DNA from: Terriglobia bacterium
GTDB taxonomy: Bacteria > Acidobacteriota > Terriglobia > Terriglobales > Acidobacteriaceae
DNA length: 64,000 nt
Assembly: GCA_020072585.1 (NCBI GenBank)
Contig: JAIQGL010000021.1
Location: 62,001-126,000, forward strand
Reading direction: 5' to 3'
Part shown: positions 34,735 through 42,250 of the stretch, piece after piece
Numbering within the stretch: position 1 is the first letter of the stretch
Layout: each line of letters opens with the position of its first letter
Program-made: the position numbers and the translations under genes
The notes under the pieces: model-generated
Database searches by the model: none
What the model saw: only the letters and a program-made list of their open reading frames with translations
Told to the model about the DNA's origin: nothing

Positions 34735-35148
34735 TTATTCCTGCACCAGCCAGTCCAGGGCTTGCTGGCGGCTTTCAAACAGCGGGATGCGCCGCCGCGA
34801 AAAAGCCTGCACGCCTTCATAGATCAGGCGCTGTAGTCCGCTGATGCCGATCACCGCCGCCCGGCGCACATAAGGTGCGTTCCCGGCGACCATGGCTTGC
34901 AACACGGCAACCGATTCCTTGTCAAAATTGGTGCCGGTCACGTCATTCAGCGTGAGCACGGAGTTGGGTTGCTCCCGGGCGATTACGCGATGGCCTTCTT
35001 CCGCTACCGCCTTCAGCATTGCTACATCACAATGCGAATAATTAACAAACAGGACGCGCCTGCCCTGGTGCTCAATAAAACGCACACGGCCCGGAGCGAT
35101 CGCATCAATGGTGCCGGCCTGAAGCTCGTAAGTTGTTGCACTTGCCAT
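34735..35148 (-). CDS. STAS/SpoIIAA-like protein
   Basis: A protein of 137 residues. The pattern VRFIEHQGRRVLFVNYSHCD, then SVLTLNDVTGTNFDKESVAV, then YVRRAAVIGISGLQRLIYEG and a final LFESRQQALDWLVQE is the one I know from small stand-alone STAS/SEC14-like proteins in myxobacteria and Acidobacteriota. The fold is probably SpoIIAA-like. There is no conserved phosphorylatable Ser at the canonical anti-anti-sigma site that I can place with confidence, so a role in sigma regulation is not supported. It lies 126 bp upstream of the CsgG-like gene on the same strand. No Shine-Dalgarno is visible. Confidence 0.65.
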   Translation of the reverse strand: MASATTYELQAGTIDAIAPGRVRFIEHQGRRVLFVNYSHCDVAMLKAVAEEGHRVIAREQPNSVLTLNDVTGTNFDKESVAVLQAMVAGNAPYVRRAAVIGISGLQRLIYEGVQAFSRRRIPLFESRQQALDWLVQE

Positions 35149-35300
35149 CGGCGTATTGTGTTCCAGCGCGGAGGAAGGCGAAAGGTAACGAAAGTAAGAG
35201 CACGATTGGGGGCTGGTGCCGGGCGCGCTATGCCGGGGGCGTATCCAGCGGCTATACTGCTGCGACCGCGAAGTGAAAACCAGAACGCTGAGGTGCTCCG

Positions 35301-36926
35301 TTGAACCGCAAATACTGCCTGATGCTTGTGTTGCTGTCGTTCTTCGCTATTCCGGCTTTTGCCGCCACCTGTGAAAGCCTGGCCACGTTGCAGCTCGCGG
35401 ATACCACTATTACCTCGGCGCAGCAGGTGGCAGCAGGAGCGTTTGTTCCGCCCGGCGCCGGCGCGCCGCCGGCATCGGTCAAAAATCTGCCCGCGTTTTG
35501 CCGCGTGATGGCCACGATCAAGCCGGCCAGCGACTCTGATATTAAAGTTGAAGTCTGGCTGCCGCTCGCCGGATGGAACGGCAAATATCGCGGCCATGGC
35601 AACGGCGGCTTTGCCGGACAGATCCTTTATCCCAGCATGGCCGTAGCCATTGCTGAAGGATATGCCACGGCCAGCACGGATACCGGCCATTCTGGCAGCC
35701 CCATCGAGGCAAGTTGGGCGCTCGGCCATCCCGATAAGATCGTTGATTTCGGCTGGCGCGCGGTCCATGAGATGACGGTCAAAGCCAAAGCCATCATCCA
35801 GGCGTTTTACGGCGAACCGGCAAAGCAGTCGTATTTTTCAGGGTGCTCCAACGGCGGACGCCAGGCCCTGATGGAGGCGCAACGCTTCCCCCAGGACTAT
35901 GACGGCATCATCGCCGGCGCGCCCGCCAACTACTGGACCAAGGTGTTTGCCGCCTTCATCTGGAACATGCAAGCCACGCAGGCGACTCCGGAAAGCTACA
36001 TCGGCGTAAAGAAAATTCCTGCCATCGGCGCGGCCGTGGCTGCGGCGTGTGACATGAATGACGGTGTAAAAGACGGTGTGCTCAATGATCCGCGCGAGTG
36101 CCGCTTTGATCCCAAGGCGCTGCTCTGCAAGCAAGGCGATGCCGATAGCTGCCTCACCGCCCCACAGGTGACCGCGCTCAAAAAGATTTATGACGGCCCC
36201 GTGGATTCCAGGGGCAAACAAATGTTTCCCGGATTCCTTCCCGGCGGCGAAGAAGGCGGAGGCGGCTGGGCAACCTGGATCAGCATGGGACCAGGCAAAG
36301 ACTGGCAAGGCCTGTTTGCCACCGGCTTTTTCAACAACATGATCACCAGCAAGAGCAAAAACAAAGGACCGCTCGACCTCAAAACCATCAATGTTGAAAC
36401 CGCCGTCAAACTGGCGGATGAACAGCAGGCGCGGACCTTCAATGCCGTTGATCCCAACCTGAAGCCCTTCATGGCGCGCGGCGGAAAACTCATCGTCTAT
36501 CACGGCTGGAGTGATGCTGCTCTGCCGCCGCAGGGCGCCGTCAACTACTTCAATAGCGTGGAAGCCGCGCTGGGCCAATCCGCTACCGCTTCTTTTATGC
36601 GGCTCTATATGGCGCCGGGCGTGCAGCACTGCGCCGGAGGGCCGGGGCCGAACTCCTTCGGACAGTTTGCCCCCGCGGGCGACGCGCAGCATGATATCAA
36701 TCAGGCCCTGGAGCAGTGGGTGGAAAAAGGTGCGGCCCCGGACAAGCTCATCGCCACAAGAAATGTGCGCGAGCCTGAGCAGGCCGAAGGTGAGGGCTCC
36801 AGTTCTGAGCACGCGAAGCCCGCAAAGATGACGCGCCCGCTGTGCCCTTATCCTCAGTCAGCAAAGTACAAAGGCTCGGGCGACACCAATGACGCGGCAA
36901 ACTTTGAGTGCGTAAAAGGGAAGTAA
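35301..36926 (+). CDS. Tannase / feruloyl esterase family protein
   Basis: A secreted esterase of 541 residues. The signal peptide is MNRKYCLMLVLLSFFAIPAFA. The nucleophile elbow GCSNGG (in YFSGCSNGGRQALMEAQRFP), the acid Asp in GWSDAALPP and the His in GVQHCAGGPG form the Ser-Asp-His triad. The Cys neighbours of Ser and His give the CS-D-HC motif of tannases and feruloyl esterases. Asp-rich and Cys-containing segments at about 245-290 look like the lid and Ca-binding region. It probably hydrolyses galloyl or hydroxycinnamoyl esters in plant debris. The TTG at 35301 is preferred over the ATG at 35322, because GAGG precedes it and it gives the positive N-terminus needed for export. Confidence 0.92.
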   Translation: MNRKYCLMLVLLSFFAIPAFAATCESLATLQLADTTITSAQQVAAGAFVPPGAGAPPASVKNLPAFCRVMATIKPASDSDIKVEVWLPLAGWNGKYRGHGNGGFAGQILYPSMAVAIAEGYATASTDTGHSGSPIEASWALGHPDKIVDFGWRAVHEMTVKAKAIIQAFYGEPAKQSYFSGCSNGGRQALMEAQRFPQDYDGIIAGAPANYWTKVFAAFIWNMQATQATPESYIGVKKIPAIGAAVAAACDMNDGVKDGVLNDPRECRFDPKALLCKQGDADSCLTAPQVTALKKIYDGPVDSRGKQMFPGFLPGGEEGGGGWATWISMGPGKDWQGLFATGFFNNMITSKSKNKGPLDLKTINVETAVKLADEQQARTFNAVDPNLKPFMARGGKLIVYHGWSDAALPPQGAVNYFNSVEAALGQSATASFMRLYMAPGVQHCAGGPGPNSFGQFAPAGDAQHDINQALEQWVEKGAAPDKLIATRNVREPEQAEGEGSSSEHAKPAKMTRPLCPYPQSAKYKGSGDTNDAANFECVKGK

Positions 36927-36928
36927 GC

Positions 36929-36966
36929 AAAAAGCAAGGCGGAAAGCCAAAGGCCCGCCGCCTTGC
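36929..36966 (-). terminator. Terminator shared by tannase and the frameshifted gene
   Basis: A perfect 9-bp stem (GCAAGGCGG 36934-36942, CCGCCTTGC 36958-36966) with a 15-base loop. On the minus strand it is followed by TTTTTGC, so it fits the minus-strand gene ending at 36984. On the plus strand it sits just after the tannase stop codon but lacks a T-tract. Confidence 0.75.
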
Positions 36967-36983
36967 TGCGATTTGAAGGAGTT

Positions 36984-37399
36984 TTATTTTCTGCGGATTC
37001 CTGATGCGCTGGGGATGAGCGGCCATCTTTTCAGGAGACGCCAGTTGCCGGTCTTCCAGTCAGCGTATTCGGTGTCCAGGGTAAAACTGGGTTCGATGAC
37101 AAAGTGCACGGCGGTCTTGTCGTCAAAGGCGATATCAATGTTGTGGTAGCCATCGGAGGTAAAGAATTCGATATAGTCGATGGCCTTGCCTTTGGTTCTT
37201 CAAAGCGGTGGAAACTCCTGCCTTCATAGCGACGGATGGTGGTCCTGCCGCGTTTGGTGATGACGGGGCGCAAAGAAGCGGGAAGCGTCATTCTTTTGGT
37301 TTGGCCTTCGGCTTGGCGTTTGGGGCTGCGGTGTTTTGCGGTTGAAGTGGTGGCAGGTTGCGTGTGGGCGGAAGAGCGTTTACTTTCAGTAACAGCCAT
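36984..37399 (-). pseudogene. Frameshifted small conserved-looking gene
   Basis: The ATG at 37399 has a near-perfect AGGAGG four bases upstream, a strong sign of a real gene. The first frame gives a basic N-terminus and MTLPASLRPVITKRG ... RRYEGRSFHRFEEP. After about 37190-37205 that frame becomes Pro/Thr-rich nonsense. The -1 frame instead continues as AIDYIEFFTSDGYHN, then TAVHFVIEPSFTLDTEY and NWRLLKRWPLIPSASG, ending at a TAA at 36984, just before a terminator. Joined, this would be a protein of about 136 residues. One missing base explains it: either decay or an assembly error. I do not know the family. Confidence 0.75.
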
Positions 37400-37466
37400 G
37401 TTGCCTCCTATAAGGCGATTTGGTTAGGGCGCGTTCGGTGTTAGTCGCACTGGGCGCGTCCGTTGG

Positions 37467-37505
37467 GTTTTAAGCCGTTGGCTATTGGCTCTTAGCTTTT
37501 GGCCA
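37467..37505. repeat. Degenerate TTGGCT-type short tandem repeat
   Basis: GCCGTTGGCTATTGGCTCT followed by TAGCTTTTGGCC: the unit TTGGCT or TAGCTTT recurs every 7-8 bp. It lies just after the HTH gene stop codon. I know similar tracts from intergenic regions of Acidobacteriota, but this copy is short. Confidence 0.4.
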
Positions 37506-37511
37506 GCGGGT

Positions 37512-37793
37512 TTATTCAGTCTTCTTTTTCTTAGGAGACTTGTGTAGCACAGCCGTCCTCGACTGTGGCTTTTGCTTCTCCCTAAGTTTTGAGTATCGGG
37601 TTTTCCTGCCGTTGGCGATCTTGGGCAGGAGTTCACGGACCTTCTGAATGGCTTCCTCATTCCACAAGCGCATGCGCGTGCCACCAGCAGTTTCCGGTGG
37701 AGCAGGAACTTTGCCGGATTGAATGTAGCGGGTCAGTGTCGCAATGCCAATTCCTAACCTCTTCGCGGCCTGGTTTGTAGAAAGCAAAGACAT
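37512..37793 (-). CDS. MerR/excisionase-type helix-turn-helix protein
   Basis: A protein of 93 residues. Residues 3-50 (LLSTNQAAKRLGIGIATLTR, YIQSGKVPAPPETAGGTRMR, LWNEEAIQKV) form the winged helix-turn-helix used by MerR proteins and excisionases. Here it has no effector domain, only a Lys/Arg-rich tail (PKKKK). It is probably a small DNA-bending or regulatory protein. The gene lies 112 bp upstream of the frameshifted gene on the same strand, and 384 bp from the repeat-type nuclease upstream of it. It could belong to a decayed mobile segment, but no integrase is present. Confidence 0.78.
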   Translation of the reverse strand: MSLLSTNQAAKRLGIGIATLTRYIQSGKVPAPPETAGGTRMRLWNEEAIQKVRELLPKIANGRKTRYSKLREKQKPQSRTAVLHKSPKKKKTE

Positions 37794-38177
37794 ACTGGAG
37801 CGATCATTCTAGATAGGTCGAAGGATGTCAAGAATTATTTTGCTTTTTTGTCGTTCGGATTAAAAAAAATTAGCGCCAGAGGCGCGTTGCGAAGTTAGCC
37901 CACCGTGAAACGGTGGGTTGGCTGTATGTAATGAGGATGAGCGCCAGAGGCGCGCCACAGAACTTTCTTCGCTATGAGTCTCTTCGCAACTCTCCCCGGC
38001 TCCGCGATGCCGCTTATCCCTGTCATCCTGACCGAAGCCGCGCGACCTTGGGAGCAAGGCGAGTGGAAGGACCCCGAGAATGCTTGTTGCATCGATGCTG
38101 CATCAGGGAGTCCTCACGAGGAATCTGAAACTCATCGGATTACATGCTCATCTGAGCCAGCACCGACTTCAGCTCTA
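37794..38177. other. Repeat-rich intergenic region beside the nuclease gene
   Basis: 384 bp without a gene. It holds two identical 15-bp palindromes with a hairpin between them (37872-37954). A stretch (about 37990-38130) follows, with TGTCATCCTGACCGAAG and GAGTGGAAGGACCCC, which I recognise as a dispersed repeat type in acidobacterial genomes. Open frames here are made of repeat sequence and are not supported. Confidence 0.55.
37872..37954. repeat. Palindrome-hairpin-palindrome repeat cluster
   Basis: AGCGCCAGAGGCGCG occurs at 37872-37886 and again, identical, at 37940-37954. Between them is a perfect 8-bp stem (CCCACCGT 37899-37906, ACGGTGGG 37910-37917) with a GAA loop. Confidence 0.85.
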
Positions 38178-39005
38178 TCACCTGCAATGGACAGCCGGCC
38201 AGTTGTTCGTCCAGCACACGATTATGTCGCACTGTTTGGGATCATGCCCATGCGTCAGGAAATTGCGGCTTTCAAATTCAAATTCAATCCGCACTCGCTG
38301 CCACCAGTCTCGGTCCACCCTGCGCATCGCCTCGCAGTCGGGAAACTCGCTCTGCAGCCGGGTCACCCAGAAGCCCAGCTCTGCGGCAACCGTCCCAAAC
38401 AGGTACACCACGCCCATCTCGTTGATCGGCGCATGGGCCAGGCCCGGCAATCGCAGCGGGGCCCCGTACATCGGTCGGTCTTCAAGTATCAGCCCCTTTG
38501 TGTCCAGTGCTTTCGCCATGTCCGTGAATGGACTCGTAGTCGGACTCGTGATCGAACGCATAGCGGGTACTGGTATCGGTTCGGTCCTTGCCAGGAGGTC
38601 ATAACCCGTTCTGATCATCTCCAGTACGTCGGCCCATTCTTGTTTCACCCCGGCACGGTCGGCGTACTGATACATTCCGCGCGGAACGTTCCCCCATCTT
38701 TGGAACCGCTTCATCAGAGGTCCGCTGCTGTACTCGGCATAGCTTTCATACTCAATGATCGTGGGGAGCTTTCCCAGCTTGCGGGCCAGCCCCGCCCAGT
38801 CCAGGAAAAGTGTCTCCAGCGGCGTCCGTGAATTGCGTCTCGGCCTCAGCCCCGCCTCGCGTAGCGCATTGCTGTAGGACCCAAAAAGCCTTCGGATGGT
38901 GCGTATTCTTACATTGGCTGCGGCTTTTAATTCTCCCAGGCATGGTGGATGTCCCAATTGCTCGGAGCATTCCCGGATGATGGTAAGTATCTCTTCTTTT
39001 TGCAC
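38178..39005 (-). CDS. Homing-endonuclease-repeat protein with nuclease-like C-terminus
   Basis: A protein of 275 residues from a GTG at 39005 (GAGG upstream; the longer frame from 39065 would read through a terminator). Two helical repeats in the N-terminal half resemble the HNH/homing-endonuclease-associated repeat: LGHPPCLGELKAAANVRIRT, FGSYSNALREAGL, and again LGKLPTIIEYESYAE, FQRWGNVPRGMYQYA. The C-terminal half has the block RIEFEFESRNFLTHGHDPKQ followed by CDIIVCW. The acidic and hydrophobic spacing suggests a PD-(D/E)xK-like nuclease core (ExE, then D before a beta strand). No HNH motif is seen. The function is unknown. It is flanked on both sides by palindromic repeats. Confidence 0.78.
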   Translation of the reverse strand: MQKEEILTIIRECSEQLGHPPCLGELKAAANVRIRTIRRLFGSYSNALREAGLRPRRNSRTPLETLFLDWAGLARKLGKLPTIIEYESYAEYSSGPLMKRFQRWGNVPRGMYQYADRAGVKQEWADVLEMIRTGYDLLARTEPIPVPAMRSITSPTTSPFTDMAKALDTKGLILEDRPMYGAPLRLPGLAHAPINEMGVVYLFGTVAAELGFWVTRLQSEFPDCEAMRRVDRDWWQRVRIEFEFESRNFLTHGHDPKQCDIIVCWTNNWPAVHCR

Positions 39006-39017
39006 GTTTCCCTCGCA

Positions 39018-39046
39018 AAATGAAAAAGCCACCGCAAAGGGTGGCT
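39018..39046 (-). terminator. Intrinsic terminator upstream of the nuclease gene
   Basis: On the minus strand AGCCACC (39046-39040) and GGTGGCT (39033-39027) form a perfect 7-bp stem with a 6-base loop, followed by TTTTCATTTT. It lies 13 bp before the nuclease GTG start, with no protein gene upstream on that strand. It must therefore end a non-coding transcript or act as an attenuator. Confidence 0.85.
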
Positions 39047-39250
39047 GATTCGAGTTAGGTTTCAAAGTGACTGATTAAGTTGAAGTATCAAAATTGAACT
39101 TCTGGAGCGCCGGCGTCCTCGCCTGCGAAAAACCTGGTTTGTGGCGCTCCGGATTATCCTGTACGGAAAATGAAGTGAGTGGTCCGTATCAGGACACGCG
39201 ACTTGGCCTCGCGTGAGCTGCCACGCTCGTTCTAGCAAGCCTCCCGAGGT
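39047..39250 (-). ncRNA. Candidate structured RNA ending at the terminator
   Basis: Read on the minus strand, three strong hairpins follow each other. The first is a 6-bp stem CACGCG/CGCGTG (39215-39210 with 39200-39195). The second is an 11-bp stem with one bulge, TCCTG-A-TACGGA with TCCGTACAGGA (outer ends near 39194 and 39156). The third is an 8-bp stem GGAGCGCC/GGCGCTCC (39150-39143 with 39111-39104). An AT-rich linker and the intrinsic terminator at 39018-39046 follow. No open frame with a ribosome binding site covers the region. This layout suits a small structured RNA or leader, but it could also be a clustered dispersed repeat. Confidence 0.4.
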
Positions 39251-39526
39251 TGAGTGCAGAACACCACATCATCGCAGTCAACAAACCGCGTCAGCGCTCC
39301 TAAAGCTGCCTTGGCTATATTGAAAAAATTGACAATTGGCTGTTTAAACACCCCAGCGCGGTGCCCGGCAGTAATGGCGAACTATGGCTTACCCGCCATC
39401 CCCGCCATTTTGAGGGCAGGACCTGTTGCATATCCCGGCCTCGACAATCTCGAACGGTGGGTTAATTGTTGTTTCCGGCAACAATATCCTTGACTGACGA
39501 TTTAGTGGGTGGTACTTCACTTAGCT

Positions 39527-40240
39527 ATGCCAGATCAGGAAAGTGACAACAAACCCCAGCAGAAACCCAGCCACAAAGGAAACCAGCAAGAAGCCACTAA
39601 ACAGCAGATCCGTGACGAGCAGGAACTTACCCGCACCAGCCTGCTTGGGATCTTCAGCGCATATGTGCTCATTGTCGGTACGGTTGTCGGGTTTGGCGTA
39701 TTAGCTTATTACACTGGTCACAAGATCACTCAAGAGATCATTTTTTACATTTCAATTCCACTACTTTTGGCTATACCTATCGCTCTAATCTGCTACTGGC
39801 TGGCCAGCGTTTTTAAAAGCACAAGAACAAAAATCCTACTTGATAGATTAGCTGAGTCCGCATTCGTTGCGTTCTTGGCTCGTCATAGGGAAGTTTTCGG
39901 CTGGTTTCAGTATGCCCTATCGGCATGGGAGATCGGGGATGCAATCCGTAAGTTTCCAATGCATCCTCGGTTTTCGCTCACCGTAATCGTTTACTTCGGA
40001 GCTTGGGCCGTTGGCGCAGCAATATCTAATGCCGAACTAAAAATCACAAGGCAACAAAGAGAAGTAGAGGATACATTGTGGGAATCAATTGACCGCGATC
40101 ACGAGGTATTTGACAAGATGAGCGCTGTCATTAAAGGGCTGCAGGACACTGTTGTTGCACTGGCCGACGAAATAGGATCAAAAAAACAGCCAAGCGAATC
40201 CCCGAGCGAGGGCAGGAAAGAGCCTGAAAACGGCGCATGA
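39527..40240 (+). CDS. Hypothetical membrane protein with coiled C-terminus
   Basis: A protein of 237 residues from the ATG at 39527. A hydrophilic Gln/Lys-rich N-terminus (1-38) is followed by two strong transmembrane helices (about 45-70 and 80-105) and a third weaker one (about 150-172). The C-terminal part (about 175-215) is charged and coiled-coil prone (LKITRQQREVEDTLWESIDR). I do not recognise the family. Base composition is more AT-rich than in its neighbours (ATTTTTTACATTTC-like stretches), which may mean transfer. There is no Shine-Dalgarno; an in-frame GTG at 39509 is an alternative start. Confidence 0.6.
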   Translation: MPDQESDNKPQQKPSHKGNQQEATKQQIRDEQELTRTSLLGIFSAYVLIVGTVVGFGVLAYYTGHKITQEIIFYISIPLLLAIPIALICYWLASVFKSTRTKILLDRLAESAFVAFLARHREVFGWFQYALSAWEIGDAIRKFPMHPRFSLTVIVYFGAWAVGAAISNAELKITRQQREVEDTLWESIDRDHEVFDKMSAVIKGLQDTVVALADEIGSKKQPSESPSEGRKEPENGA

Positions 40241-40825
40241 CGACAATGACACCACCGAAGTCCGCTTCGCTGCTCCGGGTGAATCTCGCGGACGGGGCGC
40301 AGGTGAGGGATCGGCTCCGCTGCTGTATCGCGGGAGCTGACATGCTCGTGGTCATGCCCTGAAAAAACAAATGCGACCGGAATGGTCGCTAGAGAAAAGC
40401 AACGTCGGATAGACACACTTCAAACGCCATGGGCGAAAGCAGCTGAAAACGCGGGGCCTACTTGCTAAATGCTCGACAACACTGATTGCTGCTTTTTCTT
40501 GGTTGCTGGCCTTTTTCCCTTTGATGAAGGGGTCCCGAACCAGCTCTTTTTGGCTTGATTCGAGTGTCGCCGGCGCCGCTCCCGGCGGAATCCTACACTC
40601 AATTTATATACGATATTTAGGCGAACAAATCAAGAGCAAAATGAGTAGATTTATTCGCCCTGATTTCAGTTGGTTACATGGGGAAAGACGTGGGACAAGC
40701 GCATAAGACCGGCGAGAGGAAGGCAACCGCAGTCCTCCCTGTCCTCGCTCACCCAAATCTTATTCTTCTCCAGCGCAAGCGACCTCGCGTTCAAAAAAGT
40801 TCCTTCATCCACTCGACAGCGCCGC
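40241..40825. other. Intergenic region without recognisable features
   Basis: 585 bp between two convergent genes. I see only short open frames without ribosome binding sites and no clear hairpin with a T-tract. It may contain remains of a lost gene. Confidence 0.4.
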
Positions 40826-41988
40826 TCACCTCGGGCACGCATACCAACTGCCCGGCGTTCCTGGCGAGCCCGGAATCACCGTGTCTGGCGTTGCCGGCGT
40901 TCCAGGAATAACGATATCCGGCATGCCATTCATGCCGGGAATCACCGTCGGGGGAGTTCCCGGGCTGCCCGGAATCACCGTATCCGAAGTTCCTGGCGAG
41001 CCGGGGTCGTAACACATCCTGGGGCGTTTGGGCGGCTGAACGATCTCCTGCGGAGCATTGGCTGACCTTGTTGAGTATTGCTGCACCGCTGCGATCACGT
41101 GCTCCGGATCAAGCTGAAGCGGCGCCAGCAGGACCATTTCCAGCGGCGTGCCGGTTTCCAGTCGCACATCGCCATGATGGCTGGCGGCCAGGGCAATGCC
41201 TACAACGGCGACCACGCCAAGCCCAACGCCAATGCCAATCAATGCATTCCGCGGCCCGTTGCCGAGCGAGGGAAGCGGCGGCAGTGTTGGGGGCGCTACT
41301 GCACCCACAGCACTCATTGCCGGGGCGGGCAGACCACTTCCATCACTTCGGTCAGCCGTCGATGGTGCAGTCTCAGCAACCGTGCCGGCCCTGTGAGTTC
41401 TTCTTGCCGTGGTGTCTGCGGCAGTCAACGCTCTTACTGGCTGGTATAGCCCGTGGGAAATATCAGGCTTGCGTTGGTGAGCTGAAACTCCAGCAATATG
41501 TCATGGTTTGGATCACGCGTGTTCTTGGAGATCACGGCCTGTATGTACGCGCCCGGCGGAATCAACACCTGGCTTCCCGCAGCCACTGGAAATGTAATTT
41601 GCAGATAGACATCGGAGCCTGTCTGGCGTGATTTGAGAGAAAGTGGCCGCAATAGTCCCAGAGGTATCTTGGTTCCCGCAGGAAGCGTAAACCTGGGCTC
41701 TGCTTGAGGCTCTGCCTGAGGCGCTGCCGCGCCCTGCGGTTGCGCTGCAGACGGTTGCTGGGCGTTTGCGTCCGGCGTGGCTTTCTGTTTTGCCTTTGCC
41801 GCTTCGGACTGTTGGGCTGCTGCTTCTTTCTGGAGCATGGAGGAATCCAGTTCCTGACTGGCGGCAAGATTTCCCATCAGCATGGACACCAGTGCAATCG
41901 TCAACGTTTGCCGCAGTGCCCTGCGCGCGTTTGCCGCCCGCACAACCAGCGTACGGAATCGTGTGAAAGCTTTTGCTGTGTTTTTCAT
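40826..41988 (-). pseudogene. Frameshifted exported protein with collagen-like tail
   Basis: Two adjacent frames appear to be one gene. The first (41988 to 41434) has a signal or anchor (about residues 26-44), an Ala/Gln-rich linker and the domain FTLPAGTKIPLGLLRPLSLK ... GAYIQAVIS ... FPTGYT. The second (ending at 40826) continues with a Pro-rich stretch, a hydrophobic Gly-rich helix (about 63-82), DVRLETGTPLEMVLLAPLQL and a collagen-like tail. I know this order (GT-K-PL domain, glycine helix, GTxxEMVL, PGTP repeats) from single acidobacterial proteins. One lost C near 41440 would join the frames and read GYTSPVRALTA. The second half alone would need a TTG start without a Shine-Dalgarno. Confidence 0.72.
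40844..41008 (-). repeat. Five 33-bp (11-residue) collagen-like repeats
   Basis: Tandem units DPGSPGTSDTV, IPGSPGTPPTV, IPGMNGMPDIV, IPGTPATPDTV and IPGSPGTPGSW at the end of the frameshifted gene, each 33 bp. Confidence 0.85.
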
Positions 41989-42250
41989 AAAAGGTCACCA
42001 TTGACCGTTCCGGGCCGGTGCGCCCGTTGCCGTCGCTCGCCGGCCCAACGTCGATTGGGAAGGAGCGCTACTCTCGACGTAATCCCATTTAAGCGGAGAG
42101 AGCCTGAAAAAAACGTGTTGATTGATGAAGATTTGTGCAAGTTGAGAAAAGAAGGATGTAGGTTTCATGAGACGCACACCCGAGCCGTTTTTGATTTTTG
42201 CCGCCTGCAATTAAGATAGAAGATCGCGCCGCCAAAGCCCGAGATCACTT

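Larger units (their letters stand above)
39006..39526. other. Long intergenic region with hairpin array
   Basis: 521 bp between the nuclease gene and the divergent membrane-protein gene. The left half (39018-39250) carries the candidate structured RNA and terminator described separately. The right half (39251-39526) shows no convincing gene. An open frame at 39254-39493 has no ribosome binding site and low-complexity content. Confidence 0.5.

Noticed and set aside
35838-36812. Open frame of 324 codons opposite the tannase gene
   Set aside because: Antisense of a gene with an intact catalytic triad; no ribosome binding site or domain.
37872-37954. CRISPR array
   Set aside because: Only two short palindromic copies with a hairpin between them; no regular repeat-spacer series and no cas genes in the window.
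39254-39493. 79-codon plus-strand frame upstream of the membrane protein
   Set aside because: No ribosome binding site and no recognisable content.
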